The notes beneath the pieces are model-generated. The model was not told the DNA's origin, ran no database searches, and was given only the letters and a program-made list of their open reading frames with translations. From NCBI GenBank assembly GCA_024277615.1, contig JAJRUW010000017.1:1-55527 (forward strand): a stretch of DNA of 55,527 nt, in the 5' to 3' direction. The DNA comes from Fidelibacterota bacterium (lineage in GTDB: Bacteria > Fidelibacterota > Marinisomatia > SCGC-AAA003-L08 > JACNLC01). How positions within the stretch are numbered: the stretch's first letter is position 1; the number at the start of each line of letters is the position of its first letter. Positions 48,448 to 55,527 of this stretch are shown here, one piece after another. The position numbers were made by a program, and so were the translations under genes.

Positions 48448-49238
48448 GAATTCTAATAATGGGCGTTGGAAAAATGGGAACGTGGCTTGCGGACGAGCTA
48501 TGTCTGAACCATGAAGTTGGGGTCTTTGATAAAAGTGCTGAACGATTGAAATATGTATTTAATTGTCAACGTTTTACTTCAATGGATGAAATCGGTCCTT
48601 TTGCACCCGAAATCCTGATAAATGCCGTGAACCTCCGCAGCACAAAGGCTGCTTTCCGAGAAGTACTGCCACTGCTTCCCAGAGGATGCATCCTGGCTGA
48701 TATTGCTTCGGTTAAAAACAGTTTGAGGAAATTCTATTTGAATTCTCCCTTTCCCTTTGTTTCAACCCATCCGATGTTCGGACCGACTTTTGTCAGATTC
48801 AGTGAGCTTCAGACCCAAAATGCCATCATTATTAAAGAATCTGCAGAGAAGGGGAAAATATTTTTCTACGAATTATTTAATAAGCTTGGTTTAAAGATCC
48901 ATGAATATTCCTTTGCCGAACATGATGCAACAATCGCCTATTCTCTGGCAGTTCCGTTTGCCTCAACGCTTGTATTTGCGAGTTGCATGAAAAAACAGAG
49001 AGCACCCGGTACAACCTTCCAAAAGCATCTGCACCTTGCAAGGGGCTTGCTTTCTGAAGATCATTATCTTCTGACGGAAATACTACTGAGTCCGCATGCA
49101 GCAGATCAGATTTCCGAGATTAAAGAAAGCCTCGGAGGATTGTTGGAGTTACTCCGGAATTGTGATTCTGACGGATTGCTTGCTTATTTGCAAGCGGCAC
49201 GACATAATATCGATTTGCAGACCCTTACAGGCGCCTGA
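48444..49238 (+). CDS. tyrA: Prephenate dehydrogenase
   Basis: Oxidative decarboxylation of prephenate to hydroxyphenylpyruvate, 264 residues. The NAD-binding motif GVGKMGTWLADEL is at the N-terminus, ILADIASVKNSLRKF and STHPMFGPT hold the substrate His and Pro, and the C-terminal half is helical. No ACT or mutase domain is fused, and it is a short form. ATGA overlap with the preceding gene. Confidence 0.9.
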   Translation: MRILIMGVGKMGTWLADELCLNHEVGVFDKSAERLKYVFNCQRFTSMDEIGPFAPEILINAVNLRSTKAAFREVLPLLPRGCILADIASVKNSLRKFYLNSPFPFVSTHPMFGPTFVRFSELQTQNAIIIKESAEKGKIFFYELFNKLGLKIHEYSFAEHDATIAYSLAVPFASTLVFASCMKKQRAPGTTFQKHLHLARGLLSEDHYLLTEILLSPHAADQISEIKESLGGLLELLRNCDSDGLLAYLQAARHNIDLQTLTGA

Positions 49239-49889
49239 AGATGTATTTACCGGCCGGTTTTCTGAAAACAATCCGGTACACCGGAAATTCAAATTGGTTG
49301 CCCGTTTAATCGGCACCGGTCAATCCTCAAAAGCAATAAAAGAGACGGGGATATGTGGGTTGTACAGTTATGGGTGATGAGTCGTATAACAGTCGCCCGT
49401 AGTAAAATCCTCGCAGAAGAAGGATTCAGTATCGTGATTTGTGGAAAATCTGAAAAAACAAATTTGATTTCCAACTTCTGCCAGTGCTTTTGTTGTTTTG
49501 TATTCCGGGAGTTAATAAAAGAGGCGCTTATCAGTTTAATTCACACCAATCGGACATATCTCTCTGTATATCTTATGATATATATAGGCAATAAGACAAT
49601 CCGAAATAATAATTAATATATAGAGGTATTGACTTATTATTAGAGTTCAGAATTTACAGCTAACAAAGGATTGACAATTCATTAAGGGGAACAGGCACAT
49701 ATTAAAATGTTGAATAATATTGTATTCACGATTTATTCTATATCATGAATTCCATCAACTTAATAAATTGTTATCAATATATTTTATCCCTTAAATTTCA
49801 GATATACATTTTCTATAGATATTAATAAAACAGCATAGTATAAACAATGTTTGCTCATAGTAACAGATTAAATAAGATGGAGAGGTCAA
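49239..49889. other. Long intergenic stretch before the Rieske gene
   Basis: 651 bp. The first third is ordinary in composition and contains a possible remnant of a short-chain dehydrogenase (49353-49460). From about 49540 it becomes strongly AT-rich, with several TTGACA/TTGACT boxes (49629 and 49670 region) that may serve the cytochrome operon, though none has a convincing -10 at correct spacing. A purine-rich GGAGAGG lies just before the TTG at 49890. Confidence 0.5.
49353..49460 (+). pseudogene. Possible remnant of a short-chain dehydrogenase N-terminus
   Basis: One frame reads ARSKILAEEGFSIVICGKSEK, which resembles the helix and second strand of an SDR Rossmann fold (IAKALAEEGAxVVICGRSEEK). 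The glycine-rich loop that should precede it is not intact and the fold is lost after about 20 more residues. No start site is visible. This may be a decayed fragment, or chance; confidence is low. Confidence 0.3.
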
Positions 49890-50330
49890 TTGAATAAACA
49901 AACTAGGAAGAAGTTTCTTGATACGCTGCTGGGTGGTGGCCTGATTGCCTGGTTGGGGGCGATTATTTATCCTGTATCCAGATATCTTGTACCACCTCGT
50001 ACACCGGATATCAACCCGGACAGTCTGGATGTCGGCAAAGTATCTGATTTCCAGACAAATTCAGCCAAGATCGTGAGATTTGGGAGAAAACCTGCCATCG
50101 TAGTGCGTGATAAAAATGATACTTTTCACGCTTTAACCGCAGTATGTACTCATCTTGACTGTACCGTGCAATACAAATCAGATACGGAGCAGATTTGGTG
50201 TGCCTGTCATAATGGGATCTATGATCTGCAGGGTAATAATATTTCGGGACCGCCCCCCAGACCCTTGACTCAGTTCAAGATTAATTTTAAAAATGGTAAA
50301 ATCTTCATCAGCCGGGAGAATATGGCATGA
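49890..50330 (+). CDS. Rieske iron-sulfur protein
   Basis: 146 residues. A single N-terminal membrane anchor ([21 protein letters not shown]) is followed by the Rieske domain. The 2Fe-2S ligands are CTHLDC and CACHNGIYD. The usual GPPPRPL loop follows. It moves electrons from quinol oxidised at cytochrome b. The N-terminus KQTRKKFLD is not a standard twin-Arg motif. The start is a TTG with GGAGAGG upstream. ATGA overlap with the cytochrome b gene shows they work together. Confidence 0.93.
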   Translation: MNKQTRKKFLDTLLGGGLIAWLGAIIYPVSRYLVPPRTPDINPDSLDVGKVSDFQTNSAKIVRFGRKPAIVVRDKNDTFHALTAVCTHLDCTVQYKSDTEQIWCACHNGIYDLQGNNISGPPPRPLTQFKINFKNGKIFISRENMA

Positions 50331-51394
50331 ACAACCTAATGGCATGGCTGGAAGAAAGATTTAATATATCAGCGGCTACAAAATTTGCTGCTAAAAAGAA
50401 AGTACCTGTATTTTACGGCACAGTCTGGTATTATCTTGGCGGTGTATCGCTGTTTCTATTTATTATACAGGTCTTTACCGGTATTCTACTAATATTGTAT
50501 TATCGCCCGGGTGCGACAACTGCATTTGAAAGCGTTAAATTTATTATCACCAAAGTTCAATTTGGATGGTTAATTCGGGAGATACACAGTTGGTCTGCCA
50601 ACCTTTTCATATTTTTTCTTTTTGCACACATGTTTTCGGTTTTCTTTTCTAAAGCCTATCGTAAACCGCGCGAATTGACCTGGTATTCCGGTATGTTCCT
50701 TCTCTTCATGGCGCTGGGTTTCGGTTTTTCGGGATATCTCCTGCCGTGGAATGAGTTATCATATTTTGCCACCAAAGTGGGGACAGATATTGCAGGCGCA
50801 GTACCGGGAATCGGGGAATTTGTATTGAGATTACTCCGTGCCGGGGATGATGTCAGCGGCGCTACGCTGTCACGATTTTATGGAATTCACGTAGCTATTT
50901 TGCCGGCGATATTTACTTTAATCCTGGGATTACACCTCGTAATGATTCAGGTTCAGGGCATGAGTGTACCGCCTGAGCAGGAAAATCTTCCCGCTGAAAA
51001 GAAAAAGTATATGCCGTTTTTCCCTAACTTTGCCATGAGGGATTTTTTAATTTGGCTCATAGTTCTCAATGTCATTGCATTGCTAGCAGTCTTTTTCCCT
51101 TGGGATCTCGGTATTAAGGCGGATCCTCTGTCACCGGCACCGGCAGGGATACGGCCCGAGTGGTATTTTATGTTTATGTTTCAAACCTTAAAACTAATAC
51201 CGGCGCATGTTTTATTCATCGAAGGTGAGTTGCTGGGTATCCTGGCTTTTGCCTTTGGAGGGATAGTCTGGTTTTTGGTTCCGCTGCTTGACCGAAAGGC
51301 ACATCAGGGAAAACGCTCAAAGTTCTGGACTTTTTTCGGAATTGCACTGATCGTATATATGATAGTTCTGACAATTTGGGGGTACTTGGTATGA
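50327..51394 (+). CDS. Cytochrome b, fused b6/subunit IV type
   Basis: 355 residues, seven predicted membrane helices, equal to cytochrome b6 (four helices) plus subunit IV (three helices). Heme ligands are two His pairs: EIHSW...FAHMF in helix 2, 13 residues apart, and YGIHVA...LGLHLV in helix 4, 14 residues apart; this spacing is the b6 pattern. The quinol site motif [14 protein letters not shown] is present as PEWY. It forms the core of a menaquinol:cytochrome c oxidoreductase with the Rieske protein and the following cytochrome c. Confidence 0.93.
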   Translation: MNNLMAWLEERFNISAATKFAAKKKVPVFYGTVWYYLGGVSLFLFIIQVFTGILLILYYRPGATTAFESVKFIITKVQFGWLIREIHSWSANLFIFFLFAHMFSVFFSKAYRKPRELTWYSGMFLLFMALGFGFSGYLLPWNELSYFATKVGTDIAGAVPGIGEFVLRLLRAGDDVSGATLSRFYGIHVAILPAIFTLILGLHLVMIQVQGMSVPPEQENLPAEKKKYMPFFPNFAMRDFLIWLIVLNVIALLAVFFPWDLGIKADPLSPAPAGIRPEWYFMFMFQTLKLIPAHVLFIEGELLGILAFAFGGIVWFLVPLLDRKAHQGKRSKFWTFFGIALIVYMIVLTIWGYLV

Positions 51395-52647
51395 AGCGTT
51401 TAACGTTTTTATTATTCTTTTTAATCGGATTAAATCCCGTATTCCCTCTCCAGTCTGACTCCAGGGATGCCTGTATCAGCTGTCACATCACCGTCGATGA
51501 GGATTTGGACGACGGGGATAAAATAATGCCCCATTTTTATGATGATGTTCATTATGAAAAAGGGTTGAGCTGTGCCGACTGTCATGGGGGAGACCCAACT
51601 GCCTTTGATGATGAAGATGCAGCGATGACGGATTCCGATTCGTTTCTGGGTGAGGTAACACGGGACATGGAGCCCGAAGTTTGCGGTAAATGTCATTCGG
51701 ATCCCTCCTATATGCGTCAGTACACTGCACATGTTAAAACAGACCAGGTCGAACAATACTGGACAAGTATGCACGGCATGAGATTAAAGGAAGGAAACGA
51801 TAAAGTCGCTGTTTGTACCGATTGCCATGGACTGCATGGTATCAGAGCCGTCAGTGATACACGCTCGCAGGTGAGCGATTTCAATGTACCCGGTACGTGT
51901 TCACGCTGTCACAGCGATGCGGAATACATGGCAGAATTCAAAATACCGACGGATCAGTTTGCAAAATATAAGACTTCCGTACATGGCAAGGCCTTATTGG
52001 AAAGAAGAGACTCTGCAGCTCCTGCCTGCAACGATTGTCATGGTAATCATGGTGCACAACCCCCTAATATCGCCCACATTAGTGATATCTGCGGAACCTG
52101 TCATGTGAATAACATGAATTTATTTCAGAACAGTCATATTGCCGAAATTTTCAGCAAACGGCAATTGGGACAATGTGCCGGCTGCCATAACTATCATGAT
52201 ATTGCAAAACCTACCGATGAATTTATCAGCTGGTCCGATAAATCAATATGTCGTCGTTGCCATAAAGATAATGAAAATGCCAAGGAACTTGCCACAGGAC
52301 TCTATAATATTATTAACAATTTAAAAATGCAAAATTCTGTTGCGATTGATAAAGTTGAGAATGCGGAACAAAGGGGTATGGAAGTTTCTGATCTGCAGTA
52401 TGAGTTGGAAGATGTACACCAAACACTTATCCAGACCAGGACAGCAATTCACAGCTTTAATACGGAATATGTGCAGAAAGTAGCCGATAAAGGTTTTAAA
52501 GCCGCTGAGGCTGCAATTACCGGGGCTGATAATGCCATCACCGAACTCCTGTTCAGGAGAAAAGGTTTATTTGTCGCCTCACTGATAATATCATTCCTGG
52601 TGATTGTTGTCTATCTGCAAATAAGATCTTATGAAGATAAGGATTAA
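51391..52647 (+). CDS. Membrane-anchored nine-heme cytochrome c
   Basis: 418 residues from the ATG at 51391, which overlaps the cytochrome b stop. A signal peptide ([18 protein letters not shown]) is followed by nine CxxCH sites: CISCH, CADCH, CGKCH, CTDCH, CSRCH, CNDCH, CGTCH, CAGCH, CRRCH. A helical region and one C-terminal membrane helix ([18 protein letters not shown]) end in a short cytoplasmic tail. It takes the place of cytochrome c1/f in this operon. The NrfB/NrfH-like family is the closest in style, but no NrfA-type site is visible. Confidence 0.88.
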   Translation: MKRLTFLLFFLIGLNPVFPLQSDSRDACISCHITVDEDLDDGDKIMPHFYDDVHYEKGLSCADCHGGDPTAFDDEDAAMTDSDSFLGEVTRDMEPEVCGKCHSDPSYMRQYTAHVKTDQVEQYWTSMHGMRLKEGNDKVAVCTDCHGLHGIRAVSDTRSQVSDFNVPGTCSRCHSDAEYMAEFKIPTDQFAKYKTSVHGKALLERRDSAAPACNDCHGNHGAQPPNIAHISDICGTCHVNNMNLFQNSHIAEIFSKRQLGQCAGCHNYHDIAKPTDEFISWSDKSICRRCHKDNENAKELATGLYNIINNLKMQNSVAIDKVENAEQRGMEVSDLQYELEDVHQTLIQTRTAIHSFNTEYVQKVADKGFKAAEAAITGADNAITELLFRRKGLFVASLIISFLVIVVYLQIRSYEDKD

Positions 52648-52731
52648 GGAAATATTCTCGCTCAGGTCTTAAATCATTAACCAAACAGGTTTCACTGAAG
52701 TTGACACAACCTGCTTGAATGACTAAATATT

Positions 52732-52762
52732 TTACTGCAGAGCTGCACAAAACCTGCAGTAA
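52732..52762. repeat. Inverted repeat with nine-base arms
   Basis: TTACTGCAG and CTGCAGTAA are separated by 13 bp, about 85 bp after the nine-heme cytochrome gene. No T-run follows, so a factor-independent terminator is not supported. It could be an operator or an RNA stem. Confidence 0.55.
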
Positions 52763-52781
52763 CAACATGGCAATTGCACAA

Positions 52782-52808
52782 GCATCCCAACTTTAAAGGT
52801 TGGGATGC
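52782..52808. repeat. Perfect ten-base hairpin in the cytochrome intergenic region
   Basis: GCATCCCAAC and GTTGGGATGC are perfectly complementary around a seven-base loop (TTTAAAG). It is 20 bp from the preceding inverted repeat. Neither strand has a clear T-run afterwards. It may halt transcription after the Rieske/cytochrome b operon or protect the 3' end. Confidence 0.6.
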
Positions 52809-53293
52809 TGTTCTAAAGCATACTCGGCAGAATTTGCTGCTAAGCGCAATAATTATTAGCCGATTCACTATTAATATCTGTCCGTCTGTTGGTTGTGTTA
52901 ATTTTCACATACTCACGGAACTATTTATATAACACAATCCATTGCAACGATTATTGATCATATTTGAGAATTTATTACCAACAAGCTAAGGCCTTCAAAT
53001 ACCACCGAATATGCTCATAGTTATGATGTCGGTTCTATAATAATATTACAGGAATAAAATATCCAATAATAGTTTGGTCTGTTATCTTGTGACTCCCTAA
53101 ATTTTCCGGCATGCAGGATATTTTGTTTTAAAAAGATGGCCAAAGAAAATCAAATTTATGTGAGAATTCTATCCGATTTATTGCATTTTCCAATCTTTTA
53201 TAATAATTTAAAAATTTGTTCGGCGGTTACCGACCTTATAACCTCGCTCTTCCAAAACTTCGTAAAAATTAATAGTTCGAAAGGTTTAGTGTG

Positions 53294-55276
53294 ATGAACA
53301 TATTAAAACAGACCAGGAACTGCAACTCCATCCCCCTATATATCCTGATATTTTCATTATTCTGCTTTGCAAACTCTCAGGTTGAGGAGCCTGAAGCGAT
53401 TGATTCCGATACTTGTGTTGATTGTCACGAATTCAGTTCTATGAATTACCGTATCCAGGATAATCTTTACAATTCTATCCACGCTGATTTGGAGTGTCAG
53501 GACTGCCACGGTAATATGAATACTTATCCGCATGCGACTAACTCCGAATACCTGGCGGGAAACGATGGTTGTCGTTCATGCCATGAAGACGAAGCAGAAG
53601 ACTACACCATGCACGGCAGAGACAGGGTTGGAGAATCTACTGATATTCCCAATTGTGCTTCTTGTCACGGTGACCATAATATTTTACCACAGAAGAATAA
53701 GAACAGCAGTGTACAATCGTCAAATCTTCGCAAAACTTGCGGGAAATGTCATGAAAACCTGGATTTAATTAAGAAGTACGAGCTTTTATCAAATCATCCC
53801 ATCAAACTTTATGAAAATAGTGTACACGGGAAAACTTCGGAAGGCGGCATATATGTCGCAGCCAATTGCCGGGACTGTCATGCTTCAGAAGGTAATTCAC
53901 ATAAAATATATTCCCCCAATAACCCGGAATCATCGATAAACCATTTCACTATTCCCGAAACCTGCGGGAAGTGCCACAGGGGGATTAAAAATGACTATCT
54001 CGATGGGATTCACGGACAATTGGTCAAAATGGGCAACACAGATGCGCCGGTATGTATCGATTGCCATGGCGAGCATGGTATATTATCACCTTCCGATCCG
54101 AGGTCACCCGTTTCAAAATCAAGAGTTGCAGAATCAACCTGTACACCTTGCCATGAATCGACCCGCTTAAATGAGAAATATGGAGTTCCCACAGGACAAA
54201 TAAGCTCGTTTATTGACAGCTACCATGGTTTAAAAAGTAAATCAGGAGACACCAAGGTAGCCAACTGCGGCTCTTGTCACGGAGTTCACAGAATTTTACC
54301 AAGTTCGGACCCTACTTCCAGAATTAACCCGGTAAACCTGCAAACTACATGTGGGGAATGCCATCCGGGGATCAGTGCCAAATTGGCATCAACTCCCATC
54401 CATGGTAAATCCGGAGTATCCTTAATGGCACCTATCGCTCAATCTGTTCAAAATATTTATCTTTTGGTCATTATCATTATTATCGGGCTGATGGTGCTTC
54501 ACTGGATTCTTGATCTTTACAGGCAGATCAGGAAAATTGTATCTAAACCGCAGGTCATCAGGATGAACATAAACGAAGTAATTCAGCATACATTTCTCAT
54601 GCTCTCATTCATTGTCCTGGCGATTACCGGGTTTGCCCTTAAGTTCAGTCAGTCATGGTTCACAAAGTTATTTTTCGGATTTGAGGGTGGTTTTGAGATG
54701 AGAGGGGATGCCCATAGAATTTCAGCAGTGGTCTTCATCCTGACAGTCCTCTGGCATGTATTTTATCTTATTTTTTCCAAACGCGGTAAACAATTTCTGA
54801 AAGATATGTGGCCGGTGCTGAAAGATTTTACACAGTTTTACCAAAAGATACTCTATTATATCGGAATAAAAAAATACGGCCCTCCAAAGTTCGACCGATT
54901 TAGTTATGTTGAAAAAGCGGAATACTGGGCGCTCGTGTGGGGAACAATCATAATGATCCCAACGGGTATTTTGTTATGGTTTGATAACACCTTTGTAAAA
55001 ATTATCCCCAAAAGTGCCTTAGATGTTGCCTTAGTTGTTCACTACATGGAAGCCTGGTTGGCAACCTTGGCTATATTGGTGTGGCATCTGTACTCCACGG
55101 TTTTCAGCCCTGATGTCTATCCGATGAACCCATCTTGGTTTACCGGTAAAATGCCCGACGATATGTATCAGCAGGAGCACCCCGCACATATTGAAAAAGC
55201 GCGAAAAGAGACTCGCGAAGAAATTCGTTTGGAAAATATTACGGGTAGTCAGAATGATGATCAAAGCAGTAAATAA
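53294..55276 (+). CDS. Eleven-heme cytochrome c fused to a b561-like membrane domain
   Basis: About 660 residues. A signal peptide (YILIFSLFCFANSQ) is followed by eleven CxxCH heme sites in residues about 40-355 (CVDCH, CQDCH, CRSCH, CASCH, CGKCH, CRDCH, CGKCH, CIDCH, CTPCH, CGSCH, CGECH). Five membrane helices follow, with His residues placed as in the cytochrome b561/formate dehydrogenase gamma family (IQHTF, DAHRIS, LWHVFY, VVHYME, VWHLYS). The tail is charged. It should link the quinone pool to periplasmic or extracellular electron carriers. The start is GTG at 53291 or, preferred, ATG at 53294. Confidence 0.88.
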   Translation: MNILKQTRNCNSIPLYILIFSLFCFANSQVEEPEAIDSDTCVDCHEFSSMNYRIQDNLYNSIHADLECQDCHGNMNTYPHATNSEYLAGNDGCRSCHEDEAEDYTMHGRDRVGESTDIPNCASCHGDHNILPQKNKNSSVQSSNLRKTCGKCHENLDLIKKYELLSNHPIKLYENSVHGKTSEGGIYVAANCRDCHASEGNSHKIYSPNNPESSINHFTIPETCGKCHRGIKNDYLDGIHGQLVKMGNTDAPVCIDCHGEHGILSPSDPRSPVSKSRVAESTCTPCHESTRLNEKYGVPTGQISSFIDSYHGLKSKSGDTKVANCGSCHGVHRILPSSDPTSRINPVNLQTTCGECHPGISAKLASTPIHGKSGVSLMAPIAQSVQNIYLLVIIIIIGLMVLHWILDLYRQIRKIVSKPQVIRMNINEVIQHTFLMLSFIVLAITGFALKFSQSWFTKLFFGFEGGFEMRGDAHRISAVVFILTVLWHVFYLIFSKRGKQFLKDMWPVLKDFTQFYQKILYYIGIKKYGPPKFDRFSYVEKAEYWALVWGTIIMIPTGILLWFDNTFVKIIPKSALDVALVVHYMEAWLATLAILVWHLYSTVFSPDVYPMNPSWFTGKMPDDMYQQEHPAHIEKARKETREEIRLENITGSQNDDQSSK

Positions 55277-55342
55277 CGGAAAACGGAATAGTCCCTCAGT
55301 CGTTGACACGTAACCGGTTTGTTTCCCAGGTATATAAACTGC

Positions 55343-55370
55343 ACACCCCGGCATTAAACTACCGGGGTGT
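55343..55370 (+). terminator. Hairpin after the eleven-heme cytochrome gene
   Basis: ACACCCCGG and CCGGGGTGT form a perfect nine-pair GC-rich stem with a ten-base loop about 65 bp after the stop codon. The following AGTTATAATTT is T-rich but has no uninterrupted run, so termination strength is uncertain. Confidence 0.6.
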
Positions 55371-55445
55371 AGTTATAATTTGAAAGCTATAGACTCGGAA
55401 GATAAATAATGGGAACAAATAGCATATAAGATAGTCGAATAATTC

Positions 55446-55527
55446 ATGAATAAAGAAGATGCCAGAAAACAATCACCAGTAGAATTGCATCAGCGTCGAA
55501 AGCAGGTTATCCGGCTGCGAAGCAAAG
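55446..55527 (+). CDS. Possible transposase N-terminus (IS630-like), cut by the window edge
   Basis: An open frame starts at the ATG at 55446 and runs off the end after 27 codons (MNKEDARKQSPVELHQRRKQ, then VIRLRSK). The pattern RRKQVIRLRSK resembles the first helix-turn-helix of IS630-type and related transposases. No good ribosome site and no terminal repeat could be confirmed. It may instead be another HTH protein. Confidence 0.4.
   Translation, partial: MNKEDARKQSPVELHQRRKQVIRLRSK

Larger units (their letters stand above)
52648..53290. other. AT-rich intergenic stretch between cytochrome genes
   Basis: 643 bp with no supported gene. It contains the two hairpins at 52732-52808. The rest is AT-rich and presumably carries the promoter of the following cytochrome gene; I see no strong consensus pair. 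Confidence 0.55.

Noticed and set aside
49852-53020. Shared GCTCATAGT word upstream of both cytochrome units
   Set aside because: Nine bases in two AT-rich regions, at different distances from the starts (about 35 bp versus about 280 bp) and not palindromic; likely chance.

Overview
The window looks like a bacterial chromosome segment of moderate GC content from the FCB superphylum, most likely Candidatus Marinimicrobia (Neomarinimicrobiota) or a close relative. This placement is inferred from gene content only. The pointers are secreted proteins carrying short dockerin-like pairs of the DxNxDGxLNxTDVVxLVxxIL type, a DUF2851 protein, a COX24/AURKAIP1-type mini protein, a Bacteroidetes-style DAHP synthase-chorismate mutase fusion, and frequent TTG/GTG starts with ATGA overlaps. 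There is no rRNA operon, CRISPR array or complete insertion sequence. Four tRNA genes are present: Ser-GCT, Ser-TGA, Met-CAT and Leu-CAG.

Layout. 1-4.4 kb: the end of a secreted FN3/dockerin-like protein, two tRNA-Ser genes, and a leftward pair consisting of a DECR-type short-chain reductase and a secreted protein. The secreted protein has an in-frame TGA sitting exactly at the U of a UxxC motif in a selenoprotein P-like thioredoxin domain, and a SECIS-like hairpin starts 10 nt after the TGA. This is the strongest candidate here for something not well described: a dockerin-bearing bacterial SelP-like selenoprotein. 4.4-19.2 kb: housekeeping genes (pepA, tRNA-Met, tRNA-Leu, smpB-tyrS-NlpC/P60-HNH-trpS, scpA-scpB-rluB-cmk-rpsA, tsaD, a VWA-like membrane protein). 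19.2-36.0 kb: a surface polysaccharide locus (rfbBAC, Wza-like export protein, Wzz-like protein, two tandem flippases, sulfotransferase, two glycosyltransferases, O-antigen ligase/polymerase-like protein, WecA-like initiating transferase, UDP-glucuronate decarboxylase, Wzi-like barrel). Together these suggest a sulfated, rhamnose- and/or xylose-containing capsule or O-antigen.

36.1-44.9 kb: serS, plsC, DUF2851, LysM lytic transglycosylase, sppA, an HU-family protein, the COX24-like mini protein, xseA-xseB and nadK. 45.3-49.2 kb: a Phe/Tyr operon (prephenate dehydratase, aminotransferase, DAHP synthase-chorismate mutase, prephenate dehydrogenase). 49.9-55.3 kb: a respiratory module made of a Rieske protein, a b6/subunit IV-like cytochrome b, a membrane-anchored nine-heme cytochrome c, and an eleven-heme cytochrome c fused to a b561-like membrane domain. 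The right edge cuts a possible transposase.

Three genes carry in-frame stops that are not TGA: the FN3/dockerin gene (TAA), rpsA (TAA, before the first S1 domain) and serS (TAG, between the tRNA-binding arm and the catalytic core). In each case the frame and the homology continue directly after the stop. Because rpsA and serS are normally essential, base-level errors or damage in the assembled sequence are the simplest explanation; all three could come from single G:C-to-T:A changes. This should be separated from the TGA of the SelP-like gene, which has independent support as a selenocysteine codon.
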